Both the position numbers and the translations under genes were made by a program. From contig JAQWMQ010000042.1 of the NCBI GenBank assembly GCA_029246705.1, forward strand, positions 1-35,602: a stretch of DNA of 35,602 bases, written 5' to 3'. The notes under the pieces were generated by a model. The model made no database searches. It worked only from the letters and a program-made list of their open reading frames with translations, and was not told the DNA's origin. The stretch comes from Phycisphaerales bacterium. Lineage in GTDB: Bacteria > Planctomycetota > Phycisphaerae > Phycisphaerales > SM1A02. Positions 15,447 to 23,336 of the stretch are shown piece after piece (position 1 is the stretch's first letter; each line of letters opens with the position of its first letter).

Positions 15447-16697
15447 TCAGGTGCAGGCAAGCCACTCAAGACCTGCAAGTCGATCCGCGAAAGACGAGAC
15501 CGATGCCCTCGGGCTGAACGCGGAGATCCGGAAGTACCCTTCCCCACAACGTCCGAAACCGCATCCCGGGGTGACGACGATGTTGCCGCGTTGAAGCATC
15601 AGGTCGAACACCTGCCAGCTCGAGAGGCCTTCCGGGCATTCCACCCAGGCGTAGGGCGCGTTGCGGCCACCGAATACGGTCAGTCCCGATCCTTCGCAGG
15701 TCTCGCGAAGAATACGGACGTTCTCCATGTAGTAGTCGGTCAGTGCGCGCACCTCTCGGCGGCCATCGTCGGTGTACAGGGCCGCCGCGCCGCGCTGGAC
15801 CGGCCAGCTCACGCCGTTGGACCGGGTCTGCCATCGGCGTGTCCAGAGTTCATGAATCCGCACGCGGCGGCCCGAAGCGGTCGCGCCCTCGAGCGATCTG
15901 GGACACACGGTGTATCCGCAGCGGACGCCCGTGAATCCGCCGTTCTTCGAGAATGAACGGCACTCGATCGCACAGTCCCTGGCCCCTTCGATCTCGTAGA
16001 TCGAGTGGGGAATCGCGTCGTCGCGAATGAAGGCCTCGTAGGCGGCATCGAAGACGATGAGTGCATCGTGGGTGCGGGCCCAGTCGACCCAGCGCCCGAG
16101 GTCCTCGCGCGTGAGCACCGCTCCCGTCGGGTTGTTGGGGCTGCAGAGGTAGACGACATCGACCGGCGCTTCCGGCAGCGCAGGCACGAAGCCGTTCTCC
16201 CGGGTCATCGGCATGTAGACCACGCCCTCGTATCCACCATCCTCCACGGGGTGCCCGGTGGCTCCTGCCATGACGTTGGTGTCGACGTAGACCGGGTAGA
16301 CCGGGTCGGCGACCGCGATCCGGTTGGTCGGGTCAAGGATCTCCAGCAGTGATCCCGCATCGCCCTTGGAACCGTCGGACACGAAGATCTCGTCCGGGGA
16401 GATGTCCATGCCTCTTGCCCGGAAATCATGTTCGACGATCGCTTCACGAAGGAAGTCATGCCCGAGGGGAGGGCCGTATCCGCGAAAGGTCGTGGCTTCC
16501 CCCAGTTCGTCCACGGCCTGCTTCATCGCCTCGCGTGCGCTGGCGGGAAGTGGCTCGGTCACGTCACCCACGCCGCAGTTGATGAGCTTCGTTCGTGCCT
16601 CTGGATGTGCTTCGAGGTGTTCGCGTACGCGCCGGTCGATCTCGGGGAAGAGATAGCCTGCAGCGAGTTTGAGATAGTGCTCGTTGACCAGGACCAT
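15447..16697 (-). CDS. dapL: LL-diaminopimelate aminotransferase
   Basis: DapL converts tetrahydrodipicolinate directly to LL-diaminopimelate with glutamate as donor, the short route to lysine and meso-DAP used by plants, Chlamydiae, Planctomycetes and others. The 416-residue fold-type I PLP enzyme begins with the family's NEHYLKLAAGYLFPEIDRRV. PLP-site motifs seen are CSPNNPTGAVLT, IVFDAAYEAF and the lysine motif SFSKNGGFTGVRCGY with Lys251. FRGYGPPLG near residue 71 is also typical. GGGGAG lies five bases before ATG 16697, which rules out the longer open frame. It lies 14 bases after the methyltransferase gene in the same direction, so the two are probably cotranscribed. Confidence 0.95.
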   Translation of the reverse strand: MVLVNEHYLKLAAGYLFPEIDRRVREHLEAHPEARTKLINCGVGDVTEPLPASAREAMKQAVDELGEATTFRGYGPPLGHDFLREAIVEHDFRARGMDISPDEIFVSDGSKGDAGSLLEILDPTNRIAVADPVYPVYVDTNVMAGATGHPVEDGGYEGVVYMPMTRENGFVPALPEAPVDVVYLCSPNNPTGAVLTREDLGRWVDWARTHDALIVFDAAYEAFIRDDAIPHSIYEIEGARDCAIECRSFSKNGGFTGVRCGYTVCPRSLEGATASGRRVRIHELWTRRWQTRSNGVSWPVQRGAAALYTDDGRREVRALTDYYMENVRILRETCEGSGLTVFGGRNAPYAWVECPEGLSSWQVFDLMLQRGNIVVTPGCGFGRCGEGYFRISAFSPRASVSSFADRLAGLEWLACT

Positions 16698-16711
16698 GGT
16701 GCTCCCCGGCG

Positions 16712-17350
16712 TCAGTTCCCGACGGTCTGTTCGACGCCTTGCAGGCGAACAGCATAAGCGGGAGGCAGGTTGGCCAGGACCAGCTCCCGGCTTCCCGAGA
16801 AGCGGCGCTGCATGAACTTGCCGTGAGCATCGATCTGCTTGATCTTCTTTCGGCCGGTGGGACCAACGACCGCCGAACGCATTCCGCGCACGCATGCGTA
16901 CTCGAAGTACACCAGCTCGGCGCCGGGCTTCAACATGCCCAGCAGTGACTTGAAGATCGCCCTGGTGTCCGCTGGCGGGAAGTTGTTGAAGGGAAGTCCG
17001 CAGATGATGAAGTCGAATTCACCATCCACATCCGTCTCCTCGATCGGCTTGGCGTGCAGGTGGATGCTCGAGCCCGGGTTGTCCTCGCGATACGGGGAGA
17101 ACAACTTGTCCTCGAGTTCCTTGCAGAACGCCGCGTTGATCTCGACCGCGTGGAACTCGTCACCCGAGCGAAGGGCCTCGAGGATGTGCTTGGTGAAAGG
17201 TCCGGTACCCGGTCCGACCTCGAGAATCCGTCTCGGACCGTCTGCATTTCGCATCGATCGGGTCATCTCGCGGGCCAGTGCCGCCGAAGACGGCCATACC
17301 GAGCCGGTGTGGTAGGTGTTCTTGATGGCCTGGGAGATGAATGACAACAT
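16712..17350 (-). CDS. SAM-dependent methyltransferase, phospholipid N-methyltransferase (PmtA)-like
   Basis: A 212-residue class I methyltransferase. Motif I is ILEVGPGTGPFTKHIL (residues 42-57), followed by FHAVEIN and FDFIICGLPFNNFPP. The GLPFxxxP motif after the acidic strand and the N-terminus with AIKNTYHTGSVWPSS are typical of Rhodobacter-type PmtA, which makes phosphatidylcholine from phosphatidylethanolamine, and of the related KsgA-like group. I favour a lipid substrate but cannot exclude another. AAGGA upstream supports ATG 17350 rather than one 30 bases earlier. dapL follows 14 bases downstream. Confidence 0.83.
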   Translation of the reverse strand: MLSFISQAIKNTYHTGSVWPSSAALAREMTRSMRNADGPRRILEVGPGTGPFTKHILEALRSGDEFHAVEINAAFCKELEDKLFSPYREDNPGSSIHLHAKPIEETDVDGEFDFIICGLPFNNFPPADTRAIFKSLLGMLKPGAELVYFEYACVRGMRSAVVGPTGRKKIKQIDAHGKFMQRRFSGSRELVLANLPPAYAVRLQGVEQTVGN

Positions 17351-17404
17351 CGACTTTCCTTCTGCTGAAAAGTCGATCATACCGTTCCAACCGTGCAAAT
17401 GAAA

Positions 17405-17437
17405 CGGCTGCGGCCGTCCCCTCGACAACCGCAGCCG
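17405..17437 (-). terminator. Probable terminator of the small-protein gene
   Basis: CGGCTGCGG and CCGCAGCCG form a nine-base-pair stem around a 15-base loop. Read on the minus strand it is followed by TTTCATTT, downstream of the gene ending at 17478. The T run is imperfect and a bidirectional role is possible. Confidence 0.5.
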
Positions 17438-17477
17438 CTTTCAAATGGCTTTACAGCCTCTCAGGCCGTCCTGGATG

Positions 17478-17726
17478 TCACTCGTTGGTGCGCTTGGGTC
17501 TCGCCTTCAGGCGGGGCCCGTTTCGATCGAACATCGAGGTAGGAAGGCGGGCTTCCCCCTGTTCGACGGCCGGTCGCGTGACGTCCTGGCTTGAGCGATG
17601 GCTCAGGCCCGATTTCAGGTCATCAGGGCTTTCCCGACGTGCTCGTGCAGCGTCGATCGAGCGGTCCATGATGTTCAGAATGTTGCGTACTCGTGAAAGT
17701 TGATCTTCGTTGTTCGCATAGTGCAT
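17478..17726 (-). CDS. Small hypothetical protein, 82 residues
   Basis: Not recognised. The case for a real gene rests on a near-perfect ribosome site (GGAGGGAG six bases before ATG 17726), a hairpin terminator after it and isolation in an otherwise empty stretch. The first 32 residues (MHYANNEDQLSRVRNILNIM onward) look helical and amphipathic; the rest is polar and basic, with Arg, Pro and Ser, ending KARPKRTNE. No signal peptide, cysteines or membrane segment are seen. It is divergent from the tricorn-like protease gene and shares a 221-base intergenic region with it. Confidence 0.55.
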   Translation of the reverse strand: MHYANNEDQLSRVRNILNIMDRSIDAARARRESPDDLKSGLSHRSSQDVTRPAVEQGEARLPTSMFDRNGPRLKARPKRTNE

Positions 17727-17732
17727 GACTTG

Positions 17733-17740
17733 CTCCCTCC
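17733..17740 (-). promoter_or_regulatory. Strong Shine-Dalgarno GGAGGGAG for the small protein
   Basis: Six bases before ATG 17726 on the minus strand. It is the main evidence that this small open frame is translated. Confidence 0.6.
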
Positions 17741-17935
17741 GAAGACCTTGTCGGCGCGTCCGGTCTCCGCCTTTGGATCAAGGCTGATTTGCGGACCGGG
17801 AAACCCCCGGACCTGCCTGCACAAAGCGCAAGGTCGCACAAACAGGGCCTGATCCGCTTCAATCATGGGTTTCAGGGACTGGGCAGGTTTTCGGACTGGG
17901 GTACACTTTCCTTCCAAGACCACGAATTCCGGATC

Positions 17936-17941
17936 AAGGAG
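17936..17941 (+). promoter_or_regulatory. Shine-Dalgarno AAGGAG deciding the tricorn-like protease start
   Basis: AAGGAG lies six bases before ATG 17948, where a signal peptide begins. The frame is open 159 bases further upstream without a ribosome site. Confidence 0.8.
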
Positions 17942-17947
17942 ATCCTC

Positions 17948-20900
17948 ATGCGTATCAGTTCCCCTCTCCTGCTCACCGCGCTTCTCACGCTGCTGGCTCC
18001 GGCCGGTCCCGGGTTCGGGGCCGACGTCGACCTTCCGCGCTATCCCTCGATCTCCCCGGATGGCAGCCAGGTCGTCTTTTCCTGGCGTGGAGATCTCTGG
18101 TTGGTTCCCGTCGGGGGTGGTGAGGCCCGACGATTGACCGTCCATCCCGGTATCGATTCTCGATCCGCCTGGCATCCGGACGGCTCCGAGATCGCCTTCG
18201 AGAGTGATCGGGACGGCTATCGAAACGTCTGGGCGATCAAGCCCGACGGCTCCGGGGTGAGGCAGGTGGTCAAGACCGACCGGTACGCGTTGCTCAACGA
18301 CTACGGCTCCGGCCCCGGCGGTCCCGATGATCCGACGATCAACTTCGACTCACGCCTCGAAGGTGATTTCTACCGCAGCGGGCGTCCCTACCAGGTCCCG
18401 GCCGAGGGCGGCCCGTTCACCCGGGTCCATGACGCCTACGGTTCTGCGGCAACCCGTTCACCATCGGGAAAGCAGGTGCTCTTCGAGCGCGGCGGAAGTT
18501 CGTGGACACGCCGTCACTACCGCGGTCCCGATGCACGAGATGTCTGGCTTCAATCCCCCGATGGGTCCTTCCAACAGCTCACCAGCTGGGCCGGCAACGA
18601 CGGCAACCCCGACTGGCTCGACGAGGACTCCATGGTGTTCATGTCCGATCGAGATCATGACACGGTGAATCTGTACATGCAGAGCGTGGTTCCCGGTGTC
18701 GAGGACGCCCGGCCGCTCACCGCCTTCACCGATCGTGACATCACCGCGTTCGATCTTTCCAGTGATGGTCGAACCGCGATCATCCAGCGCTGGGACACCC
18801 TCTATTCACTCGACCTCACGGACCCCGATGCGTCACCGGTCCCACTTCGGATCAACGCCAACGAGGACGGGCTCGATCGAGTGGTTCCCACCAATGTCTC
18901 GCGTCGCGTGACCGAAGCCGCACTGAGTCCCGACGGCAAGGTGATGGCCACCGTCGCCTACGGAGACGTCTGGATCCGCAACGTGGAGGATGGAAGCCCC
19001 ACCCGACGGATCACCCGGACCCTGGCCCATGACCGTGACATCGCCTGGAGTCCCGACGGCCTTCGTCTCTACTTCGTCAGCGACGAGCACGGAAGGGATG
19101 CGATCAACGAAGCGACCGTCCGCAGGACCCGCGGGGAGATCCACGAAGCCTGGACCTCGGCGACCGCACCCGAAGAGGAAGCAGAGACCGAGTCGGCGAC
19201 CGACGAACCCGACGAGGCAGGGGACCAACCCGAGGGCAAGCCTGAAGCCGCTCCTCCGAACGACATCGAGGGGGAATGGTCGATCGTCACCGACATCCCC
19301 GGAACCGGTGCGGTCGAGATGTCGGTCACCTTCACGCAGGGCGACGACGATGACTGGACGGTTGCCTTCTCGTCACAGATCTATTCCGGTTCCGGTACCG
19401 CAGAGTACGACGCCGAGACCGGCAAGCTGGCCCTGGTACTCACCATCGACAACGGGCCGACGGTGAACGTCGAAGCGACCGTCGAGGGCGACAGCATCAC
19501 CGGAACCGCCAACACGCCCGACGGGCGCATGGAGATCACCGGGTCCCGAGTCGCGCCTCCCGCGGCCGACGACCCGGAGTCCGATGAGTCCGAGGAGTCC
19601 GATGAGGAGAAGGCGGACGAGGAACCTGACCCCGCGCATGACCCCGATCGCTGGCACGACGCGATCGAGTTCGACATCAACCCCGTGGTGGCCGGTGAAT
19701 TCAACAACCGTGAACCGAAGCCATCTCCCGATGGCACCAAGCTCGCTTATCGACGAGGCCGTGGCGATATTCGCCTGCTGGACCTGGTCACCGACGAGGA
19801 TTCCAGCCTGCATGAGAGCTGGGACTTCTGGTCCAGCTACACCTGGTCCCCGGACTCGAGCTCGATCGCGATGAGCGTTGATGACCGGAACTTCAATTCG
19901 GACATCTGGTTGGTGCCCATCGACGACCCCGATGCCGCAGTCAACATCTCCCGACACCCCGACAACGACATCAACCCCAGCTTCTCGGCGGACGGTCGCA
20001 TCCTGGTGTTCACCAGTGAACGCAAGGACGAGGCATACGACGTCTACCGTGTCTACCTGGACAAGTCCCTCGAAGGCCTGCTCGAGCCCGAGCTCGAGGC
20101 CTACTACGCCGATGCAGCGAAAGCGGCCAAGAAGCTGAAGCCGATTCCGGTTCGCAAGGATGAGGACACGGATGAGGACGCGGACGACAAGGACGACAAG
20201 AAAGACAAGGACGACAAGAAAGACAAGGAAGACAAGAAAGACAAGGAAGACGATTCCGATTCGGACGAGACTCCGGACTGGACGCCATCCCTGGATGACG
20301 CCTACCTGCGTCTCCAACGCCGCAGCAGTCTCCCCGGCAACGAGAGTGCGGCGCTCATCACGCCCGCCGGTGATCACATCGTCTATTCCAGCGCCGGTGG
20401 AGGACCTGGTGATTCGGGCCTCTGGTCGGTGAAGTGGGACGGTTCCGGCGCCAAACGCATCGGATCCGGTTCCATGCAGCATCTCTCCACCACCGGTGAC
20501 AAGGTCATCACCGTCAGTGGTGGTGCGGGTTGGATCCCGGTGACCGGTGGCAGCTCGAAGACCATTGCGATCGACGCCGAGATCGACATCGATCTCGAGG
20601 AACAGTCCCGACGCAAGTTCGCCGAGGCGGTCCGCATCTTCGAGGAGGTCTTCTACCACCCCGACATGAACGGTTACGAATGGGACCGTATCAGCGAGGG
20701 CTACGAGGAACTCGCCGGCCGGGCCTGGACCGGAGACGAGTTCAACTGGGTTGCGGCACGCCTGCTCGGTGAACTGAACGCCTCGCACACCGGCATTCGT
20801 GCTTCGGGCTATTCCTCCAAGCTCTCGCGTTCGCAGGGGCGGCTTGGAACCATCCACCAGTCGCACCCCGATGGTTTCGAGATCCTGGAGATCGTCGATG

Positions 20901-21787
20901 AGTCACCGGCTGCGGTCGGTCCGATGCCGCTTGAGGTGGGCGACGTCATCGTCGCCATCGAAGGCGAACCCATCAAGCCGCTGGACACCATCGAGCGACT
21001 GCTCCAGGGCAAGGTCGGCGAAGAGGTGATCATCGGTATCAGGAGAACTGTTCCCGGTGAAGACGAGGGTGAACCCCAGGTACTCGAGATTGATGCCCTG
21101 ATGAAGCCGATCACCGGCCCCGCCTTCGAACGTCTGCGGCGTACTGCACGTGAACGAGGTGCGCAGTCACTGGTCGATGCCTCGACCGACGGCCGGGTCG
21201 GCTACCTGCACATCGAGTCCATGAACCAGGTCTCGCTGGATGAGTTCGAGCGAGATCTCTATGCCGTCGCGGAGGGTCGGGACGGCCTGATCATCGACGT
21301 GCGCAACAATGGTGGCGGCTGGACCGCCGACCGACTGCTCGCTTCGATCATGACCCGGCCGCACGCCTACACCGTCCCTCGTGGGGCCGATCCTTCCATG
21401 CGGACCGGGTACCCCCAGGACCGCCTGTTCATCCAGCGGTACGTGCTTCCGATCAACATGCTCTGCAACGAAAAGAGCTTTTCCAACGCGGAGATCACCT
21501 CCCACGCCTTCAAGAACCTCGGTCGAGGAACGCTGGTCGGCGAACAGACCTACGGTGGCGTGATCTCCACCGGGGGAACTTCACTGGTCGACGGCACGTC
21601 GATCCGGTTGCCCTTCCGCGGCTGGTATCTTCTCGACGGCACCGACATGGAGAACAACGGCGCCATGCCTGACCTGGTGGTGCCGCAGACGCCTGAAGAC
21701 GAGTCATCCGGAACCGATGCCCAGCTCCAGGTCGCCATCGAAGACCTCATGAAGCGGCTTCCAGCCAAAGAAGGACAGGACGACTGA
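17948..21787 (+). CDS. Tricorn-type S41 serine protease, secreted
   Basis: A 1279-residue exported peptidase. After the signal peptide (cut near residue 25, PGFGA) comes an N-terminal beta-propeller with PD40-type repeats (YPSISPDGSQVVFS and similar). An acidic linker (about 400-435) leads to an extra beta-rich domain (438-540) and a second acidic linker, followed by more propeller. A Lys/Asp repeat lies at 746-768, the tricorn core from about 875, a PDZ domain at about 964-1033, and the S41 catalytic domain from about 1080. By comparison with archaeal tricorn (His746, Ser965, Glu1023), I assign His947 (NASHTG), Ser1179 (NEKSFSNAE) and Glu1235 (GTDMENNG). It probably degrades oligopeptides in the periplasm. 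Its stop shares one base with the ppa start. Confidence 0.93.
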   Translation: MRISSPLLLTALLTLLAPAGPGFGADVDLPRYPSISPDGSQVVFSWRGDLWLVPVGGGEARRLTVHPGIDSRSAWHPDGSEIAFESDRDGYRNVWAIKPDGSGVRQVVKTDRYALLNDYGSGPGGPDDPTINFDSRLEGDFYRSGRPYQVPAEGGPFTRVHDAYGSAATRSPSGKQVLFERGGSSWTRRHYRGPDARDVWLQSPDGSFQQLTSWAGNDGNPDWLDEDSMVFMSDRDHDTVNLYMQSVVPGVEDARPLTAFTDRDITAFDLSSDGRTAIIQRWDTLYSLDLTDPDASPVPLRINANEDGLDRVVPTNVSRRVTEAALSPDGKVMATVAYGDVWIRNVEDGSPTRRITRTLAHDRDIAWSPDGLRLYFVSDEHGRDAINEATVRRTRGEIHEAWTSATAPEEEAETESATDEPDEAGDQPEGKPEAAPPNDIEGEWSIVTDIPGTGAVEMSVTFTQGDDDDWTVAFSSQIYSGSGTAEYDAETGKLALVLTIDNGPTVNVEATVEGDSITGTANTPDGRMEITGSRVAPPAADDPESDESEESDEEKADEEPDPAHDPDRWHDAIEFDINPVVAGEFNNREPKPSPDGTKLAYRRGRGDIRLLDLVTDEDSSLHESWDFWSSYTWSPDSSSIAMSVDDRNFNSDIWLVPIDDPDAAVNISRHPDNDINPSFSADGRILVFTSERKDEAYDVYRVYLDKSLEGLLEPELEAYYADAAKAAKKLKPIPVRKDEDTDEDADDKDDKKDKDDKKDKEDKKDKEDDSDSDETPDWTPSLDDAYLRLQRRSSLPGNESAALITPAGDHIVYSSAGGGPGDSGLWSVKWDGSGAKRIGSGSMQHLSTTGDKVITVSGGAGWIPVTGGSSKTIAIDAEIDIDLEEQSRRKFAEAVRIFEEVFYHPDMNGYEWDRISEGYEELAGRAWTGDEFNWVAARLLGELNASHTGIRASGYSSKLSRSQGRLGTIHQSHPDGFEILEIVDESPAAVGPMPLEVGDVIVAIEGEPIKPLDTIERLLQGKVGEEVIIGIRRTVPGEDEGEPQVLEIDALMKPITGPAFERLRRTARERGAQSLVDASTDGRVGYLHIESMNQVSLDEFERDLYAVAEGRDGLIIDVRNNGGGWTADRLLASIMTRPHAYTVPRGADPSMRTGYPQDRLFIQRYVLPINMLCNEKSFSNAEITSHAFKNLGRGTLVGEQTYGGVISTGGTSLVDGTSIRLPFRGWYLLDGTDMENNGAMPDLVVPQTPEDESSGTDAQLQVAIEDLMKRLPAKEGQDD
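20183..20251 (+). repeat. Tandem 18-bp repeat coding for DDKKDK units
   Basis: Three full units (20192-20209, 20210-20227, 20228-20245) plus partial ones on both sides. They encode a highly charged, surely disordered linker inside the tricorn-like protease. Such tracts commonly vary in copy number by slippage. Confidence 0.85.
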
Positions 21788-22425
21788 TGTCAGAGCAGCA
21801 CAACCCTTGGTACCGACACCGACCACACCCCTGGCACGGTATCTCCGCTGGTGATGCCCCGCCGGAGGAGGTCGATGCCTTCATCGAACTCACGCCCTTC
21901 GATGTCATCAAGTACGAGGCGGACAAGCTGACGGGCTATCTTCGCGTCGATCGTCCGCAGCGGACCAGCTCGACCCCGCCGACACCCTACGGTTTCATCC
22001 CGCGCACCTGGTGCGGCGATCGGGTCTCCAAGCTCAGTCCGACCAGCAACGGTGGGGACAAGGACCCGCTGGACATCTGCGTGCTCACCGAACGTCCGGT
22101 CGATCGCACCGAGATCCTGCTCAAGGCGCGGGTCATCGGAGGCATCAGCATGATCGATGAGGGCGAGGCCGACGACAAGATCATCGCGGTGATGCAGCGT
22201 GATGCGGTGTTTGGTGAAGCACGGGACATCACCGACATCCCCAACGCGCTGGTCGAGCGGTTGCAGCACTACTTCTCGACCTACAAGATGGTCCCGGGCG
22301 TCCCCTTCAACGTGACGATCTCCGGATCCTACGGTCGTGATCACGCCTTCTCGGTGGTCCAGGCGGCCATGGACGACTACAACGAGGAATACGGCTCGTC
22401 GGCACCGGTACCCGACGGGGTCTGA
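21787..22425 (+). CDS. ppa: Inorganic pyrophosphatase, family I
   Basis: Hydrolyses pyrophosphate to two phosphates, pulling biosynthetic reactions forward; soluble and Mg-dependent. The 212 residues contain the family signature as GGDKDPLDICVL, with metal ligands Asp91, Asp93 and Asp96. VIKYEADKLTGYLRVDRP and PYGFIPRTW correspond to the conserved N-terminal Lys/Glu and Tyr-Gly-Phe-Ile-Pro motifs. VPGVPFNVTISGSYGRDHA and the Glu/Asp-rich end are less standard. It starts on the last base of the protease stop (TGATG), so it is translationally coupled. Its last 49 bases overlap the 3' end of the convergent SWIM gene. Confidence 0.93.
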   Translation: MSEQHNPWYRHRPHPWHGISAGDAPPEEVDAFIELTPFDVIKYEADKLTGYLRVDRPQRTSSTPPTPYGFIPRTWCGDRVSKLSPTSNGGDKDPLDICVLTERPVDRTEILLKARVIGGISMIDEGEADDKIIAVMQRDAVFGEARDITDIPNALVERLQHYFSTYKMVPGVPFNVTISGSYGRDHAFSVVQAAMDDYNEEYGSSAPVPDGV

Positions 22426-23336
22426 GCATCGTCTTCGCCTTCGGGCGATTCCGGTGGCGACTCCGCCGCGATGCGCATCTCCCTGGATTTCTCCATCACC
22501 GTGTCGTAGATGCTGGCCAGCAGACCCGTGATCGGGAATCGGCCTTCCAGGGGTGATGAACCCAGTCGACGAAGCAGCGCATGGTGCGCATGTTTCTGGG
22601 CGATCTCGTTTCGATAGGCCTCGAGCGACGGTCCCGGTCTCCAGAACTCGTCGAGACGGCTGCCGATCGAGCGGATCGGCCCCGCGAGCCGCACGATGTC
22701 CGGGTTGGTGTGCGCCTGGCTGACGCCACGCGTCGCGAGCATCCGCGCCTCCTGCAGGTCCGTCCTGAAACGCTCGACATTGCGACCTCGGATCTCCATC
22801 GCGAGTTCGGGGGATTCCTGCAGTCGCTCCAGGACCAGCAGCCCGACCACCACCTTGTGTCGGCAGAAGCCTTCCGCTCCGCAGGTGCAGGTCACCAGCG
22901 TGTCCTCGGCGGGCGGGAAGAACGGGTGTCCGGTTTCCGTGAAGGGTTCCTCCACGATCGAGGGGAACTCGCCGGCAAGCAGTTTCGCCGCGTAGATCGC
23001 CTCCGCTGCGGTGCGTTGCAGCACCCTCAACCAGGCGACCTCGCTGAGCACCGGGAACTCGATCCGCACCTGGAAGGCCTTGGCCGGTTCGCACTGCACG
23101 TTGGCGGTGATCAGGCCCGGTCCGAACTCGAGCTTGGTGGCCTGCCCGAGTCTTCCGTATTCGAGTGCCTGGATCATGATCTCCGAAGGGACGTCGGTGA
23201 CCAGTCGCTGCTCCCACGTCGCCGCGGGCCAGGGCCATTCGGTTTCGCCTTCCTTGCGTCTCAGCTTCAAGCCGTTGCGCACGCGACGCGGACCGTCGGG
23301 TCGTGTCTTCTGTCGGGGTTCGGGGGGCTGGCTCAT
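22377..23336 (-). CDS. SWIM zinc-finger protein, partner of the SNF2 helicase
   Basis: A 319-residue protein with a SWIM finger, Cys150-x-Cys152...Cys158-x-His160, in CTCGAEGFCRHK, a fold that binds DNA or protein. The N-terminus is basic (QKTRPDGPRRVRNGLKLRRK), the C-terminal third is helical, and the tail is Pro/Glu-rich and probably disordered. It begins inside the stop codon of the SNF2 helicase gene (ATGA), and such SWIM-SNF2 pairs are common in bacteria, so they probably act together on DNA or nucleoprotein; the exact role is unknown. Its 3' end overlaps ppa by 49 bases. Confidence 0.9.
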   Translation of the reverse strand: MSQPPEPRQKTRPDGPRRVRNGLKLRRKEGETEWPWPAATWEQRLVTDVPSEIMIQALEYGRLGQATKLEFGPGLITANVQCEPAKAFQVRIEFPVLSEVAWLRVLQRTAAEAIYAAKLLAGEFPSIVEEPFTETGHPFFPPAEDTLVTCTCGAEGFCRHKVVVGLLVLERLQESPELAMEIRGRNVERFRTDLQEARMLATRGVSQAHTNPDIVRLAGPIRSIGSRLDEFWRPGPSLEAYRNEIAQKHAHHALLRRLGSSPLEGRFPITGLLASIYDTVMEKSREMRIAAESPPESPEGEDDAQTPSGTGADEPYSSL

